Positions 1 through 5,843 of a stretch of 6,729 nucleotides of DNA are shown in pieces. The translations under genes were made by a program, and so were the position numbers. The stretch's first letter is position 1. Every line of letters begins with the position of its first letter. This DNA comes from Nitrospirota bacterium (GTDB lineage Bacteria; Nitrospirota; Nitrospiria; Nitrospirales; Nitrospiraceae), in NCBI GenBank assembly GCA_004296865.1, contig SCVQ01000316.1:1-6729 (forward strand), given 5' to 3'. Under the pieces are notes generated by a model. That model did no database searches. It saw only the letters and a program-made list of their open reading frames with translations, and was not told the origin of the DNA.

Positions 1-1
1 G

Positions 2-352
2 GTCATGGCAACCAGTCCGCTCGGCTCCTACTCCAAGCTGCTCAAGAGCATCCCGCTCTTCGGCAAATTGTTCGCCGGAGAGCGGCAGGGGATCGATACG
101 GCCTTTTTCGAAGTGACCGGTCCGCTCAAAGACCCGCAGGTCGCGTACATGCCGATCAAATCCTTGGCCACCGGTTTGACAGGACTGGGGCATCTCGCCT
201 TCGACCTGCTCAAGAACACGATCCTGCTGCCGAAAGAGTTGATCTCACCAAGTGACGAACCTCCTCCTGAGACAGGCAAGGACACGACCCCGCCGATACG
301 CCAGGAGCCTGAACCGGCAGCTCCCGCCGTTCCCGCGCCGGCCGTTCCGTAA
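2..352 (+). CDS. AsmA-like C-terminal domain protein, 3' end only
   Basis: The frame is open to the left edge of the window, so this is the C-terminal end of a larger gene. The ATG at position 5 is probably internal, because the conserved block begins almost at once. About 115 residues are visible. They start with a segment containing SIPLFGKLFAG, then TAFFEVTGPLKDP, KSLATGLTG and LLKNTILLPKELI, which I recognise as the closing part of AsmA/YhdP-type proteins of bacteria with two membranes. That family forms long envelope proteins anchored in the inner membrane, with roles in lipid transport and outer-membrane homeostasis. The last 35 residues are a low-complexity tail rich in proline, alanine and glutamate, probably disordered. 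The gene ends just before a promoter for the next gene, so it appears to be a separate transcription unit. The assignment comes from remembered similarity, not a search; the exact role is unknown. Confidence 0.6.
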   Translation, partial: VMATSPLGSYSKLLKSIPLFGKLFAGERQGIDTAFFEVTGPLKDPQVAYMPIKSLATGLTGLGHLAFDLLKNTILLPKELISPSDEPPPETGKDTTPPIRQEPEPAAPAVPAPAVP

Positions 353-364
353 CCAACGCGCCCT

Positions 365-403
365 TTGACTCGCCTTGACGCTCCCCCGACCCCGTGCTAG
401 CAT
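365..403 (+). promoter_or_regulatory. Sigma70-type promoter for the M24 peptidase gene
   Basis: A -35 box TTGACG (375-380) is separated by exactly 17 bp from a -10 box TAGCAT (398-403). They match the consensus at 5/6 and 4/6 positions. A second TTGACT lies at 365-370 and could be an alternative -35, but its spacing would be too long. Transcription would begin near 410, leaving a leader of about 77 nt before the ATG at 487. The -10 box overlaps the in-frame GTG at 394, which argues against a start there. Seen in sequence; promoter activity is inferred. Confidence 0.6.
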
Positions 404-473
404 CGATTTCGACACGCGTGTTCTCGCGATCGCTTCAGAGCCACGCATTGATAGGCCGCCGGGCGGCTCGTTC

Positions 474-482
474 GGGAGAGGG
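474..482 (+). promoter_or_regulatory. Ribosome binding site of the M24 peptidase
   Basis: The purine run GGGAGAGGG ends 4 nt before the ATG at 487. It supports that codon over the upstream in-frame GTG at 394, which has no Shine-Dalgarno sequence and lies inside the promoter. Confidence 0.6.
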
Positions 483-486
483 TCCT

Positions 487-1620
487 ATGACCGATGAGCG
501 GGCGACGCTCATGATTGCAGCCAGCGAATCCGACTCCAACCTCTACTACGCCACCCGCTTCATGGCTCCCGACCCCTTCATCTTCATCGAGGTCAAGGGC
601 GAACGGCTGCTGGTGATGAGCGACCTGGAGATGGACCGGGCGAAGAGCCAGGCCACGGTCGACCGCGTCCTGTCCTATTCCGAGGTGGAACGACGGCTCC
701 GCGCAGAGGGTGTGACCGAGCCGGGCACAGCCGATGTCGTCCACGCCGTGCTTCAGGAACGTGGTCTGCAGCGCCTGCTGGTGCCGGGCAACTTCCCCTA
801 CATCCATGCCGCGCGTCTCCAGGAACTTGGCTACCAACTGGCCACCAAGAAAGAGCCGTTCTTTGAGCAGCGGGTCGTCAAAACCGGCGAAGAAGTCCGC
901 CACATCGAGGCAGCCCAACGGGCCACCGAAGCAGCCGTCGCCGCCGCCCACGACGTCTTGCGGGCCGCGATCCCGCGCGGCGGGGTCCTGTGGTCGGACG
1001 GGGTTCCGCTGACGTCGGAACGGATCAAGCAACTGATCAACGTCAAGCTGATGGAACGGGACTGCGTCGCTCAGCACACGATCGTCGCCGGCGGCGAGCA
1101 GGCTTGCGATCCTCACAATGAGGGCAGCGGGCCGTTACCCGCCGACCGCAGCATCATCTTCGACGTGTTCCCGCGCTCCGGACAGTCGCGTTACTTTGCC
1201 GACATGTCCCGCACGGTGGTCCGTGGAACCCCCTCGCCTGAACTCAGGCGTCTCTACCAGACCGTCAAGGACTCCCAAGAAGAGGCCATCACCAAGATCC
1301 GCGATGGGGCCGACGGGGCCAAGATCCACCAAGGCATCTGCGCACGTTTCGAAGCGGCCGGCTATCGAACGGAACTCGTCAACGGACGGATGCAAGGCTA
1401 CTTTCACGGGACCGGCCATGGCGTGGGGCTGGACATCCATGAGCCGCCCCGCATCAGCCGCACCGGCTCGCCCTTGCAGGAAGGGCACGTGGTCACCGTC
1501 GAGCCCGGACTGTACTATCCTGGACTGGGGGCCGTTCGCATCGAAGACATGGTCCTGGTCACCCGCAACGGCTGCCGGAACCTCACGAATTATCCGAAGA
1601 CGTTTGAATTGGAGTGCTAA
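487..1620 (+). CDS. M24 family metallopeptidase (Xaa-Pro aminopeptidase/dipeptidase type)
   Basis: This 377-residue cytoplasmic protein has the two-domain layout of aminopeptidase P/prolidase: a creatinase-like N-terminal domain (about residues 5-130) and a pita-bread catalytic domain (about 140-375). All five di-metal ligands of the M24 fold can be placed: D226 (in IFDVFP), D239 (in ADMSRT), H311 (in HGTGHGVG), E339 (in TVEPGLY) and E353 (in VRIEDM). H307 and H318 match the accessory histidines of the family. The enzyme is therefore probably active, removing N-terminal residues preceding proline or splitting X-Pro dipeptides with Mn2+ or a similar metal. Sequence alone does not decide between the aminopeptidase P and prolidase types. 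The ATG at 487 was chosen because it has a Shine-Dalgarno sequence and lies downstream of the promoter; the frame itself is open back to 394. The gene is separated by 75 bp from the respiratory/RNA-ligase cluster and shows no clear functional link to it. Confidence 0.9.
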   Translation: MTDERATLMIAASESDSNLYYATRFMAPDPFIFIEVKGERLLVMSDLEMDRAKSQATVDRVLSYSEVERRLRAEGVTEPGTADVVHAVLQERGLQRLLVPGNFPYIHAARLQELGYQLATKKEPFFEQRVVKTGEEVRHIEAAQRATEAAVAAAHDVLRAAIPRGGVLWSDGVPLTSERIKQLINVKLMERDCVAQHTIVAGGEQACDPHNEGSGPLPADRSIIFDVFPRSGQSRYFADMSRTVVRGTPSPELRRLYQTVKDSQEEAITKIRDGADGAKIHQGICARFEAAGYRTELVNGRMQGYFHGTGHGVGLDIHEPPRISRTGSPLQEGHVVTVEPGLYYPGLGAVRIEDMVLVTRNGCRNLTNYPKTFELEC

Positions 1621-1692
1621 GAAGCTTTCAGCCTTCATCTATTAGCTTTTCACAAGAAGCTGACTGCTGAGAGCTGAGAGCTGAGAGCTTCT
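1620..1692 (+). repeat. Imperfect palindrome with a 7-bp tandem repeat upstream of sdhB
   Basis: The intergenic space is almost filled by an inverted repeat. Positions 1620-1632 can pair with 1680-1692 over 13 bp including one G-U pair. An inner arm, 1642-1650 with 1655-1663 (9 bp, two G-U pairs), closes on a CACA loop. The right side holds three exact copies of GCTGAGA (1666-1672, 1673-1679, 1680-1686) followed by GCT. The left arm carries the complementary motif (AGCTTTCAG). No T-run follows on the + strand, so it does not look like a classical intrinsic terminator. The outer stem covers the only Shine-Dalgarno-like sequence of the next gene (GAGAG, 1683-1687) and includes the last base of the M24 stop codon. 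It may be an RNA-processing or translation-control hairpin, or one copy of a dispersed intergenic repeat. Confidence 0.65.
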
Positions 1693-1695
1693 CAC

Positions 1696-2667
1696 ATGCG
1701 CCTCACCTTTACCCTCACGCGCTTTCACCCCGAAAGGGATGCCCACCCGCGCGACGAAGACTATCGCCTCGAAGTCAATCGCGGCATGACCGTCTTGGAT
1801 GCCCTGATCCGCATCAAGAACGAGCAGGACGGGACGCTGTCGCTACGATACTCCTGCCGCTCCGCGATCTGCGGCTCCTGTGCAATGAAGATCAACGGGA
1901 CGGAGAAACTGGCCTGTCGGACGTCGATCCGCAAGGAACTCGAACGGCACGGACAGATCAGAGTTGCACCTCTCGGCAACCTGCCGGTCATCAAAGACCT
2001 GGCCGTGGACATGTCGTCTTTTTGGAGCAAGATCAAGGACGTGACCCCGTGGCTCTCGAGGCCCGCTCACAACAGTACCGTTCAGCCGTCCCCTCAATCG
2101 ACGTCCCCCCAGGACAGTGACCAGTTCCACAACGTGGATGCCTGCATCATGTGCGGCGCCTGCGTGGCCGCCTGCACGTCCCACGAGGTATCCAGGGACT
2201 TTGCTGGTCCGGCAGCCTTGGCAAAAGCGGACCGGTTCATCGCCGATCCCCGCGAACCCCAGGCGGCCAAACGCGCGCGTCTGGTCCAGTTGGAGCAGCC
2301 CCACGGTATCTGGGACTGCACCCGCTGCAATTTCTGCGTCGAGGTCTGCCCCAAGGACGTGAAGCCGATGGAGGCCATTATCCGTCTCAGACGCGCGGCC
2401 ATTGAGGCAGGCCTGACCTCGACCGGTGGAGCGCGTCACATCACCGGTTTTGTCGAGCTGGTCCAAAAGGAGGGCCGGCTCAATGAAGCCCTCATGCCGT
2501 TGAAGGTGATCGGGCTCAACCTCGGCCGTCTCCTGCACGTGCTGCCGCTCGGCATCCGTATGTTGCTCAAGGGGAAGGTGCCCAATCCACTCGCGCCGCC
2601 CATCGCGGGTATCGCCCAGGTCCGGACGATTTTTACTCAACTCCGGCAACGCACCAAACCATCCTGA
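1696..2667 (+). CDS. sdhB: Succinate dehydrogenase/fumarate reductase iron-sulfur subunit, class E-like
   Basis: This 323-residue subunit carries electrons between the flavoprotein SdhA/FrdA and the membrane-side subunit. Residues 1-105 form the plant-type ferredoxin domain with [2Fe-2S] ligands C54, C59, C62 and C74. The C-terminal helical domain has two complete cysteine sets: C150, C153, C156, C160 (CX2CX2CX3C) and C208, C211, C214, C218 (CX2CX2CX3CP). Classical enzymes lack the cysteine at position 211 and hold a [3Fe-4S] cluster there. Its presence predicts a [4Fe-4S] cluster, as known for class E enzymes of Sulfolobales. Residues equivalent to the E. coli SdhB quinone-pocket P160, W164, H207 and I209 are T161, V165, T209 and C211. 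The linker at 120-145 is rich in Ser, Pro and Gln. The CCG-domain gene two genes downstream is the expected partner; no SdhA is in the window. The start is the ATG at 1696, preceded by GAGAG 8 nt away. The FrdB function is equally possible. Confidence 0.88.
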   Translation: MRLTFTLTRFHPERDAHPRDEDYRLEVNRGMTVLDALIRIKNEQDGTLSLRYSCRSAICGSCAMKINGTEKLACRTSIRKELERHGQIRVAPLGNLPVIKDLAVDMSSFWSKIKDVTPWLSRPAHNSTVQPSPQSTSPQDSDQFHNVDACIMCGACVAACTSHEVSRDFAGPAALAKADRFIADPREPQAAKRARLVQLEQPHGIWDCTRCNFCVEVCPKDVKPMEAIIRLRRAAIEAGLTSTGGARHITGFVELVQKEGRLNEALMPLKVIGLNLGRLLHVLPLGIRMLLKGKVPNPLAPPIAGIAQVRTIFTQLRQRTKPS

Positions 2668-2676
2668 GCGCACATC

Positions 2677-3126
2677 ATGGCCCCGTTCATATTCCTTGAA
2701 AATATCGTGCTGGCCGACGCCGCCTTCGAGGCCACCGGTGATTCTCCTTCCGAGCTGTTTGAGTCTGCGGCGCAGGCAGTCATCGAAACCATGGTCGATC
2801 CCCGGACAGTCGCCGCGACGTGGCATCGGATCATCAAACGTCAGGACGGCGACCTCGCCTCCTTGCTTTTCGACTGGCTCTCCGACATCGTGTACCTGAA
2901 GGACGCCGAGGGGGTGGTGTTCAGGACAGCCGAGGCGGCCGTCTCGCACGATGCCGCTTCGGGAATCTGGAGGCTCCGCGGGACCCTCGCCGGCGCACCG
3001 ATCGATGTCGGCCGGCAAGACCTGCGTGCCGACGTCAAAGCCGTCACCAAACACCTCTACGAGGTCAGGCGAGGGGAACGCTCAGGTCAAGAGACGTGGC
3101 TGGCCCGCGTGGTGCTCGACATCTAA
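2677..3126 (+). CDS. Archease-family protein, divergent N-terminal motif
   Basis: This 149-residue cytoplasmic protein resembles archease, the small cofactor that helps RtcB bind GTP and metal and perform multiple turnovers. Family features visible are a C-terminal block with VKAVTKHLYEV (about residues 121-131), an ending WLARVVLDI, an internal LLFDWLSDIVYL, and GDSPSELFESAA near the N-terminus. The ending D148 and D14 (in ADAAFEATG) fall where archease carries its metal-binding acidic residues. The usual N-terminal EHTAD motif is altered: here it reads ENIVLAD, two residues longer and without the histidine. I remember similar variants from other bacteria, so this may be a subfamily, not a decayed gene. 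It starts 9 bp after sdhB and ends 10 bp before rtcB, which strongly supports the RtcB-partner role. No good Shine-Dalgarno sequence precedes the ATG, so translation may be coupled to sdhB. Confidence 0.82.
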   Translation: MAPFIFLENIVLADAAFEATGDSPSELFESAAQAVIETMVDPRTVAATWHRIIKRQDGDLASLLFDWLSDIVYLKDAEGVVFRTAEAAVSHDAASGIWRLRGTLAGAPIDVGRQDLRADVKAVTKHLYEVRRGERSGQETWLARVVLDI

Positions 3127-3130
3127 GGAA
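3125..3130 (+). promoter_or_regulatory. Ribosome binding site of rtcB
   Basis: AAGGAA overlaps the archease stop codon (3124-3126) and lies 6 nt before the ATG at 3137. It fixes the rtcB start there, although the reading frame is open upstream to 2951 inside archease, and suggests translational coupling of the two genes. Confidence 0.6.
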
Positions 3131-3136
3131 CATCCC

Positions 3137-4588
3137 ATGCAACTCAACACGACGATGGCCGTCAACCGTATTTCCGATGAAATCTGGGAGATTCCCGTCT
3201 CCGAAAAGCCGGGCATGTTGGTGCCGGCCAGGATCTATGCGACCAAGCAGATCCTGACCGCCATGGACAGCGGGGTCTTCGAACAAGTGACGAACGTGGC
3301 CTGTTTGCCGGGCATCCGGCGCTACGCCCTCTGCATGCCGGACGGACACTGGGGCTACGGGTTTCCGATCGGCGGGGTCGCGGCCTTCGATCCCCGCGAA
3401 GGCATCATCTCTCCCGGCGGCGTCGGCTACGACATCAACTGCGGCATGCGGCTCCTCCGCACGGACCTGACGCTGGCCGACGTGCAACCGAAGCTGGACG
3501 CATTGATGACCGAGCTGTTCCGGAAGGTCCCGGCCGGCGTCGGGTCGAAAGGCTTCGTGCGCCTGACCCGCCAGGAGTTCGACGAGGTCCTTCGAAAGGG
3601 TGCCCGCTGGTGCATCGAGCGAGGCTATGGATGGAGCGAGGACTTACAGCGCATCGAGGAGCGGGGCTGCATTGCGGGCGCCGACCCCTCGAAAGTCAGC
3701 CCACATGCCGTGGAGCGCGGCATCGGTCAACTCGGCACCCTGGGGTCCGGCAACCACTACCTGGAAGTGCAAGTGGCTGCCAACGACCGAATCTTCGATC
3801 CGGCGACAGCCGCCAAGTTGGGCATCACAGGCCACGACCAGATCGTCGTCATGGTGCACTGCGGATCGCGCGGGTTCGGACACCAAGTGGCCAGCGACTA
3901 CCTGAAGGTCTTCGAGAAAGCCATGAAGCGGTATGGGATTTCGGTCAAGGACCAGCAACTGGCCTGTGCGCCGTTCCGATCGCCGGAAGGTCAAGACTAC
4001 TTCACGGCGATGAACTGCGCCGCCAACAGCGCCTTCGCCAACCGGCAGGTCATCACACACCGCATCCGGGAGGCCTTTGCGACGGTCTTCGGCCGGTCCG
4101 CCGAGGAACTGGGCATGCACATCATCTATGACGTCGCGCACAACATTGCCAAAGTAGAGCGCTACGAAGAAGGCGACCTCGTGGTCCACCGGAAGGGCGC
4201 CACGCGGGCCTTCGGCCCCGGCAGCCCCGAATTGCCGGACCTGTATCGGGAGACCGGCCAGCCTGTGATCTGCGGCGGGTCCATGGAAACCGGCTCCTAT
4301 CTGTTGATCGGAACCGATCGCGCGATGCACGAGACCTTCGGATCTACCATGCATGGGTCCGGGCGAACCATGTCGCGCGCCCAGGCAAAACGGTCGGTGC
4401 GCGGCGACCAGCTCCAACAGCGGATGGCCGCACGCGGGATCATCGTGAAAGCGGTCTCGATGTCCGGCCTTGCCGAGGAGGCCGGCTTCGCGTACAAGAA
4501 TATCTCCGAAGTCGTGGAGACGGTGGACTTGGCGGGGATCACCAAAAAAGTGGCCGAACTGCGACCGATCGGGAATATCAAAGGATAG
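3137..4588 (+). CDS. rtcB: tRNA-splicing/RNA-repair ligase RtcB
   Basis: This 483-residue enzyme is a GTP- and Mn2+-dependent RNA ligase that joins 2',3'-cyclic-phosphate or 3'-phosphate ends to 5'-OH ends. The active site is complete: D99 and C102 in GYDINCG, H207 in GSGNHYLE, H241 in HCGSRGFGHQ, H335 in YDVAHNIAK, and the histidine that becomes guanylylated, H406, in MHGSGRTMSR. The length matches the archaeal-type enzyme (about 480 residues without intein) and is longer than E. coli RtcB (about 408). No intein is present. Archaeal-type enzymes of this kind are the ones known to depend on archease, and an archease gene sits directly upstream. No RtcR regulator or RtcA cyclase is visible, so the E. 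coli-style stress regulon is not evident here. Bacterial roles include tRNA and rRNA repair after ribonuclease damage. It is cytoplasmic and probably cotranscribed with the flanking respiratory genes. Confidence 0.96.
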   Translation: MQLNTTMAVNRISDEIWEIPVSEKPGMLVPARIYATKQILTAMDSGVFEQVTNVACLPGIRRYALCMPDGHWGYGFPIGGVAAFDPREGIISPGGVGYDINCGMRLLRTDLTLADVQPKLDALMTELFRKVPAGVGSKGFVRLTRQEFDEVLRKGARWCIERGYGWSEDLQRIEERGCIAGADPSKVSPHAVERGIGQLGTLGSGNHYLEVQVAANDRIFDPATAAKLGITGHDQIVVMVHCGSRGFGHQVASDYLKVFEKAMKRYGISVKDQQLACAPFRSPEGQDYFTAMNCAANSAFANRQVITHRIREAFATVFGRSAEELGMHIIYDVAHNIAKVERYEEGDLVVHRKGATRAFGPGSPELPDLYRETGQPVICGGSMETGSYLLIGTDRAMHETFGSTMHGSGRTMSRAQAKRSVRGDQLQQRMAARGIIVKAVSMSGLAEEAGFAYKNISEVVETVDLAGITKKVAELRPIGNIKG

Positions 4589-4603
4589 CGGACTGAGGAT
4601 CGT

Positions 4604-5509
4604 ATGCCGCTGAGGTATGCACTCTACCCAGGTTGCGCCGCCAAGGGCGCCACGCCGGAACTGCACCAGTCCACCATGGCCGTCATCGGCCGGCTCGGCA
4701 TCGAGGTCGTCGAATTGGCCGCGGCGTCGTGTTGCGGGGCCGGCGTCGTGGGAGAAGCCGATCCTGAGGCGGCACTGGCACTCAACGCCAGGACCTTTGC
4801 CCAAGCGGAGCAATTGGGCCTGGACGTGATGACGATCTGCGGGACCTGCCAGGGGGTCATGGGGGCGGCCAACAAGAGGCTCAAGCAGGAACCTGCCGTG
4901 CTGGAACGCGTCAACCGTGTATTGGAACGAGACGGGATGGCCTATCGCGGGACGGTCCAGGTGAAGCACCTGCTCTGGATCGTGGTCAAGGAAGTCGGAT
5001 TGCAGCGGCTGGCCGAACAGGTCCGAGTGCCGATGGACGAGTTCCGCATCGCACCGTTCTATGGCTGCTACATCCTCCGACCTTCGTGGGACCTTGGGTT
5101 CGACGACCCGGAGAATCCGACCTCCCTGGAGAAGGTGATTCGGACCGTCAAGGGCGAGCCGGTTGCCTATGCGGGCCGAACCAAGTGTTGCGGCTTCCCG
5201 ATCATTTTAGAGAAGGAAGCCATCGCCATCACCATGGCCGGCACAAATATGAAGGACGCCAAGGACGAAGGCGCCGACTTCATGGTCACGCCTTGCCCTC
5301 TCTGCCACATGAGCCTCGATATTTACCAGGAACGGGCAGGGAAGGCCGTCCATGCAAATTTGAGCTTGCCCATTCTCCACTTGCCTCAATTGCTCGGCCT
5401 GGCTATGGGGGTCCCGCCCAAAGACCTGGGCCTCTCCCGCCACTTGGTGCCGGTGGATTCCATTATCCGAGTCACGGAACAACGGCGGACCCAACAGCGT
5501 CTTGCCTAA
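4604..5509 (+). CDS. CCG-domain iron-sulfur protein, SdhE/HdrB-like subunit of a class E complex
   Basis: This 301-residue protein has two complete cysteine-rich CCG domains, each of the form CXnCCGXnCXXC. The first uses C11, C43, C44, C79 and C82; the second uses C155, C195, C196, C231 and C234. The same arrangement occurs in heterodisulfide reductase HdrB and in the SdhE subunit of class E succinate:quinone oxidoreductases, where the CCG motifs bind a non-cubane [4Fe-4S] cluster. No long hydrophobic transmembrane helix stands out; such subunits attach peripherally to the membrane and replace the usual haem b anchor. The sdhB-like gene in the same cluster makes the respiratory role more likely than an Hdr role, as no other hdr gene is visible. 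It starts 15 bp after rtcB, with GAGGA at 4595-4599 as the Shine-Dalgarno sequence. The last 25 residues are charged and not recognised. A part in lactate or glycolate oxidation (LutA/GlcF-like) is an alternative, less supported by context. Confidence 0.86.
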   Translation: MPLRYALYPGCAAKGATPELHQSTMAVIGRLGIEVVELAAASCCGAGVVGEADPEAALALNARTFAQAEQLGLDVMTICGTCQGVMGAANKRLKQEPAVLERVNRVLERDGMAYRGTVQVKHLLWIVVKEVGLQRLAEQVRVPMDEFRIAPFYGCYILRPSWDLGFDDPENPTSLEKVIRTVKGEPVAYAGRTKCCGFPIILEKEAIAITMAGTNMKDAKDEGADFMVTPCPLCHMSLDIYQERAGKAVHANLSLPILHLPQLLGLAMGVPPKDLGLSRHLVPVDSIIRVTEQRRTQQRLA

Positions 5510-5514
5510 AGGAG
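5508..5514 (+). promoter_or_regulatory. Ribosome binding site of the cupin gene
   Basis: AAAGGAG is the strongest Shine-Dalgarno sequence in the window. It overlaps the stop codon of the CCG-domain gene and lies 8 nt before the ATG at 5523. It rules out the in-frame TTG at 5502, which lies upstream of it. Confidence 0.7.
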
Positions 5515-5522
5515 CCTATCGC

Positions 5523-5840
5523 ATGAAAGTAGTTAATTTGGCTGATTATCAGCAGTTTAGCCATGAGAAGATGAAGAAGAACAATATATTTCAAACCCCT
5601 CGGTTTTTTTGCGATGTCTATTGTTTTGAACCAGGACAGGAACAGAAGGGGCATATCCACGGCGAACAGGACAAGGTCTACCTCGTCCTGGAAGGACAAG
5701 GGAAATTCAAGGTTGGGGCCGAGGAAAAAGTCCTAGGTCCTGGGCAAGGAACGATGGCGCCTGCAGGGGAGGAACACGGCGTGTGCAACCATACCGACGG
5801 CCGGCTGAAGGTCTTGGTGTTCGTGGCGCCAAACCCCTGA
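5523..5840 (+). CDS. Small single-domain cupin protein
   Basis: This is a 105-residue cupin of the short single-barrel type, cytoplasmic with no signal peptide. The first cupin motif holds H44 and H46 (GHIHGEQDK, then VYLVLEG). The glutamate that normally completes it is lysine (K51), with D50 and E48 nearby. The second motif is PAGEEHGVCN, supplying H85 and N89. Three histidine ligands therefore remain, so a metal site is possible, but a substrate cannot be named. The family resemblance (start MKVVNL, FFCDVYCFEPGQEQ, DKVYLVLEG) suggests a widespread, uncharacterised group. It lies 13 bp after the CCG-domain gene and is probably the last gene of the operon. The first 118 bases are only about 36% G+C by hand count, far below the surroundings, while the rest looks typical. 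That points to a mosaic or acquired origin, or to selection for an open translation start. Confidence 0.82.
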   Translation: MKVVNLADYQQFSHEKMKKNNIFQTPRFFCDVYCFEPGQEQKGHIHGEQDKVYLVLEGQGKFKVGAEEKVLGPGQGTMAPAGEEHGVCNHTDGRLKVLVFVAPNP

Positions 5841-5843
5841 CGC

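Larger units (their letters stand above)
1696..5840 (+). other. Putative five-gene operon: sdhB, archease, rtcB, CCG subunit, cupin
   Basis: The genes share one strand with gaps of 9, 10, 15 and 13 bp. Two Shine-Dalgarno sequences overlap the preceding stop codon (rtcB and cupin). I saw no promoter or terminator hairpin in the four gaps. The first gene may be transcribed from the M24 promoter through the palindrome at 1620-1692, or from an unrecognised promoter within the M24 3' end. No clear terminator follows the cupin, whose stop is 3 bp from the convergent gene. Confidence 0.7.

Noticed and set aside
394..486. N-terminal extension of the M24 peptidase from GTG at 394
   Set aside because: The GTG overlaps the -10 box of a good promoter and has no Shine-Dalgarno sequence; the 31 extra residues match no family feature, and the ATG at 487 has a GGGAGAGGG site.
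1620..1692. Reading the palindrome as an intrinsic terminator after the M24 gene
   Set aside because: No run of T follows the stem on the + strand, and the stem overlaps the start region of the next gene.
1843..3054. 403-codon open frame on the minus strand opposite sdhB and archease
   Set aside because: It overlaps two genes with clear family motifs on the other strand and its own translation shows no family features; a codon-bias shadow.
2951..3136. 62-codon upstream extension of the rtcB frame
   Set aside because: It runs inside the archease gene in another frame, while the ATG at 3137 has a ribosome binding site and matches the normal RtcB N-terminus and length.
3644..4969. 441-codon open frame on the minus strand opposite rtcB and the CCG gene
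   Set aside because: It lies across two well-supported genes and the gap between them, and its translation has no recognisable motifs. Long antisense frames are common in GC-rich coding DNA.
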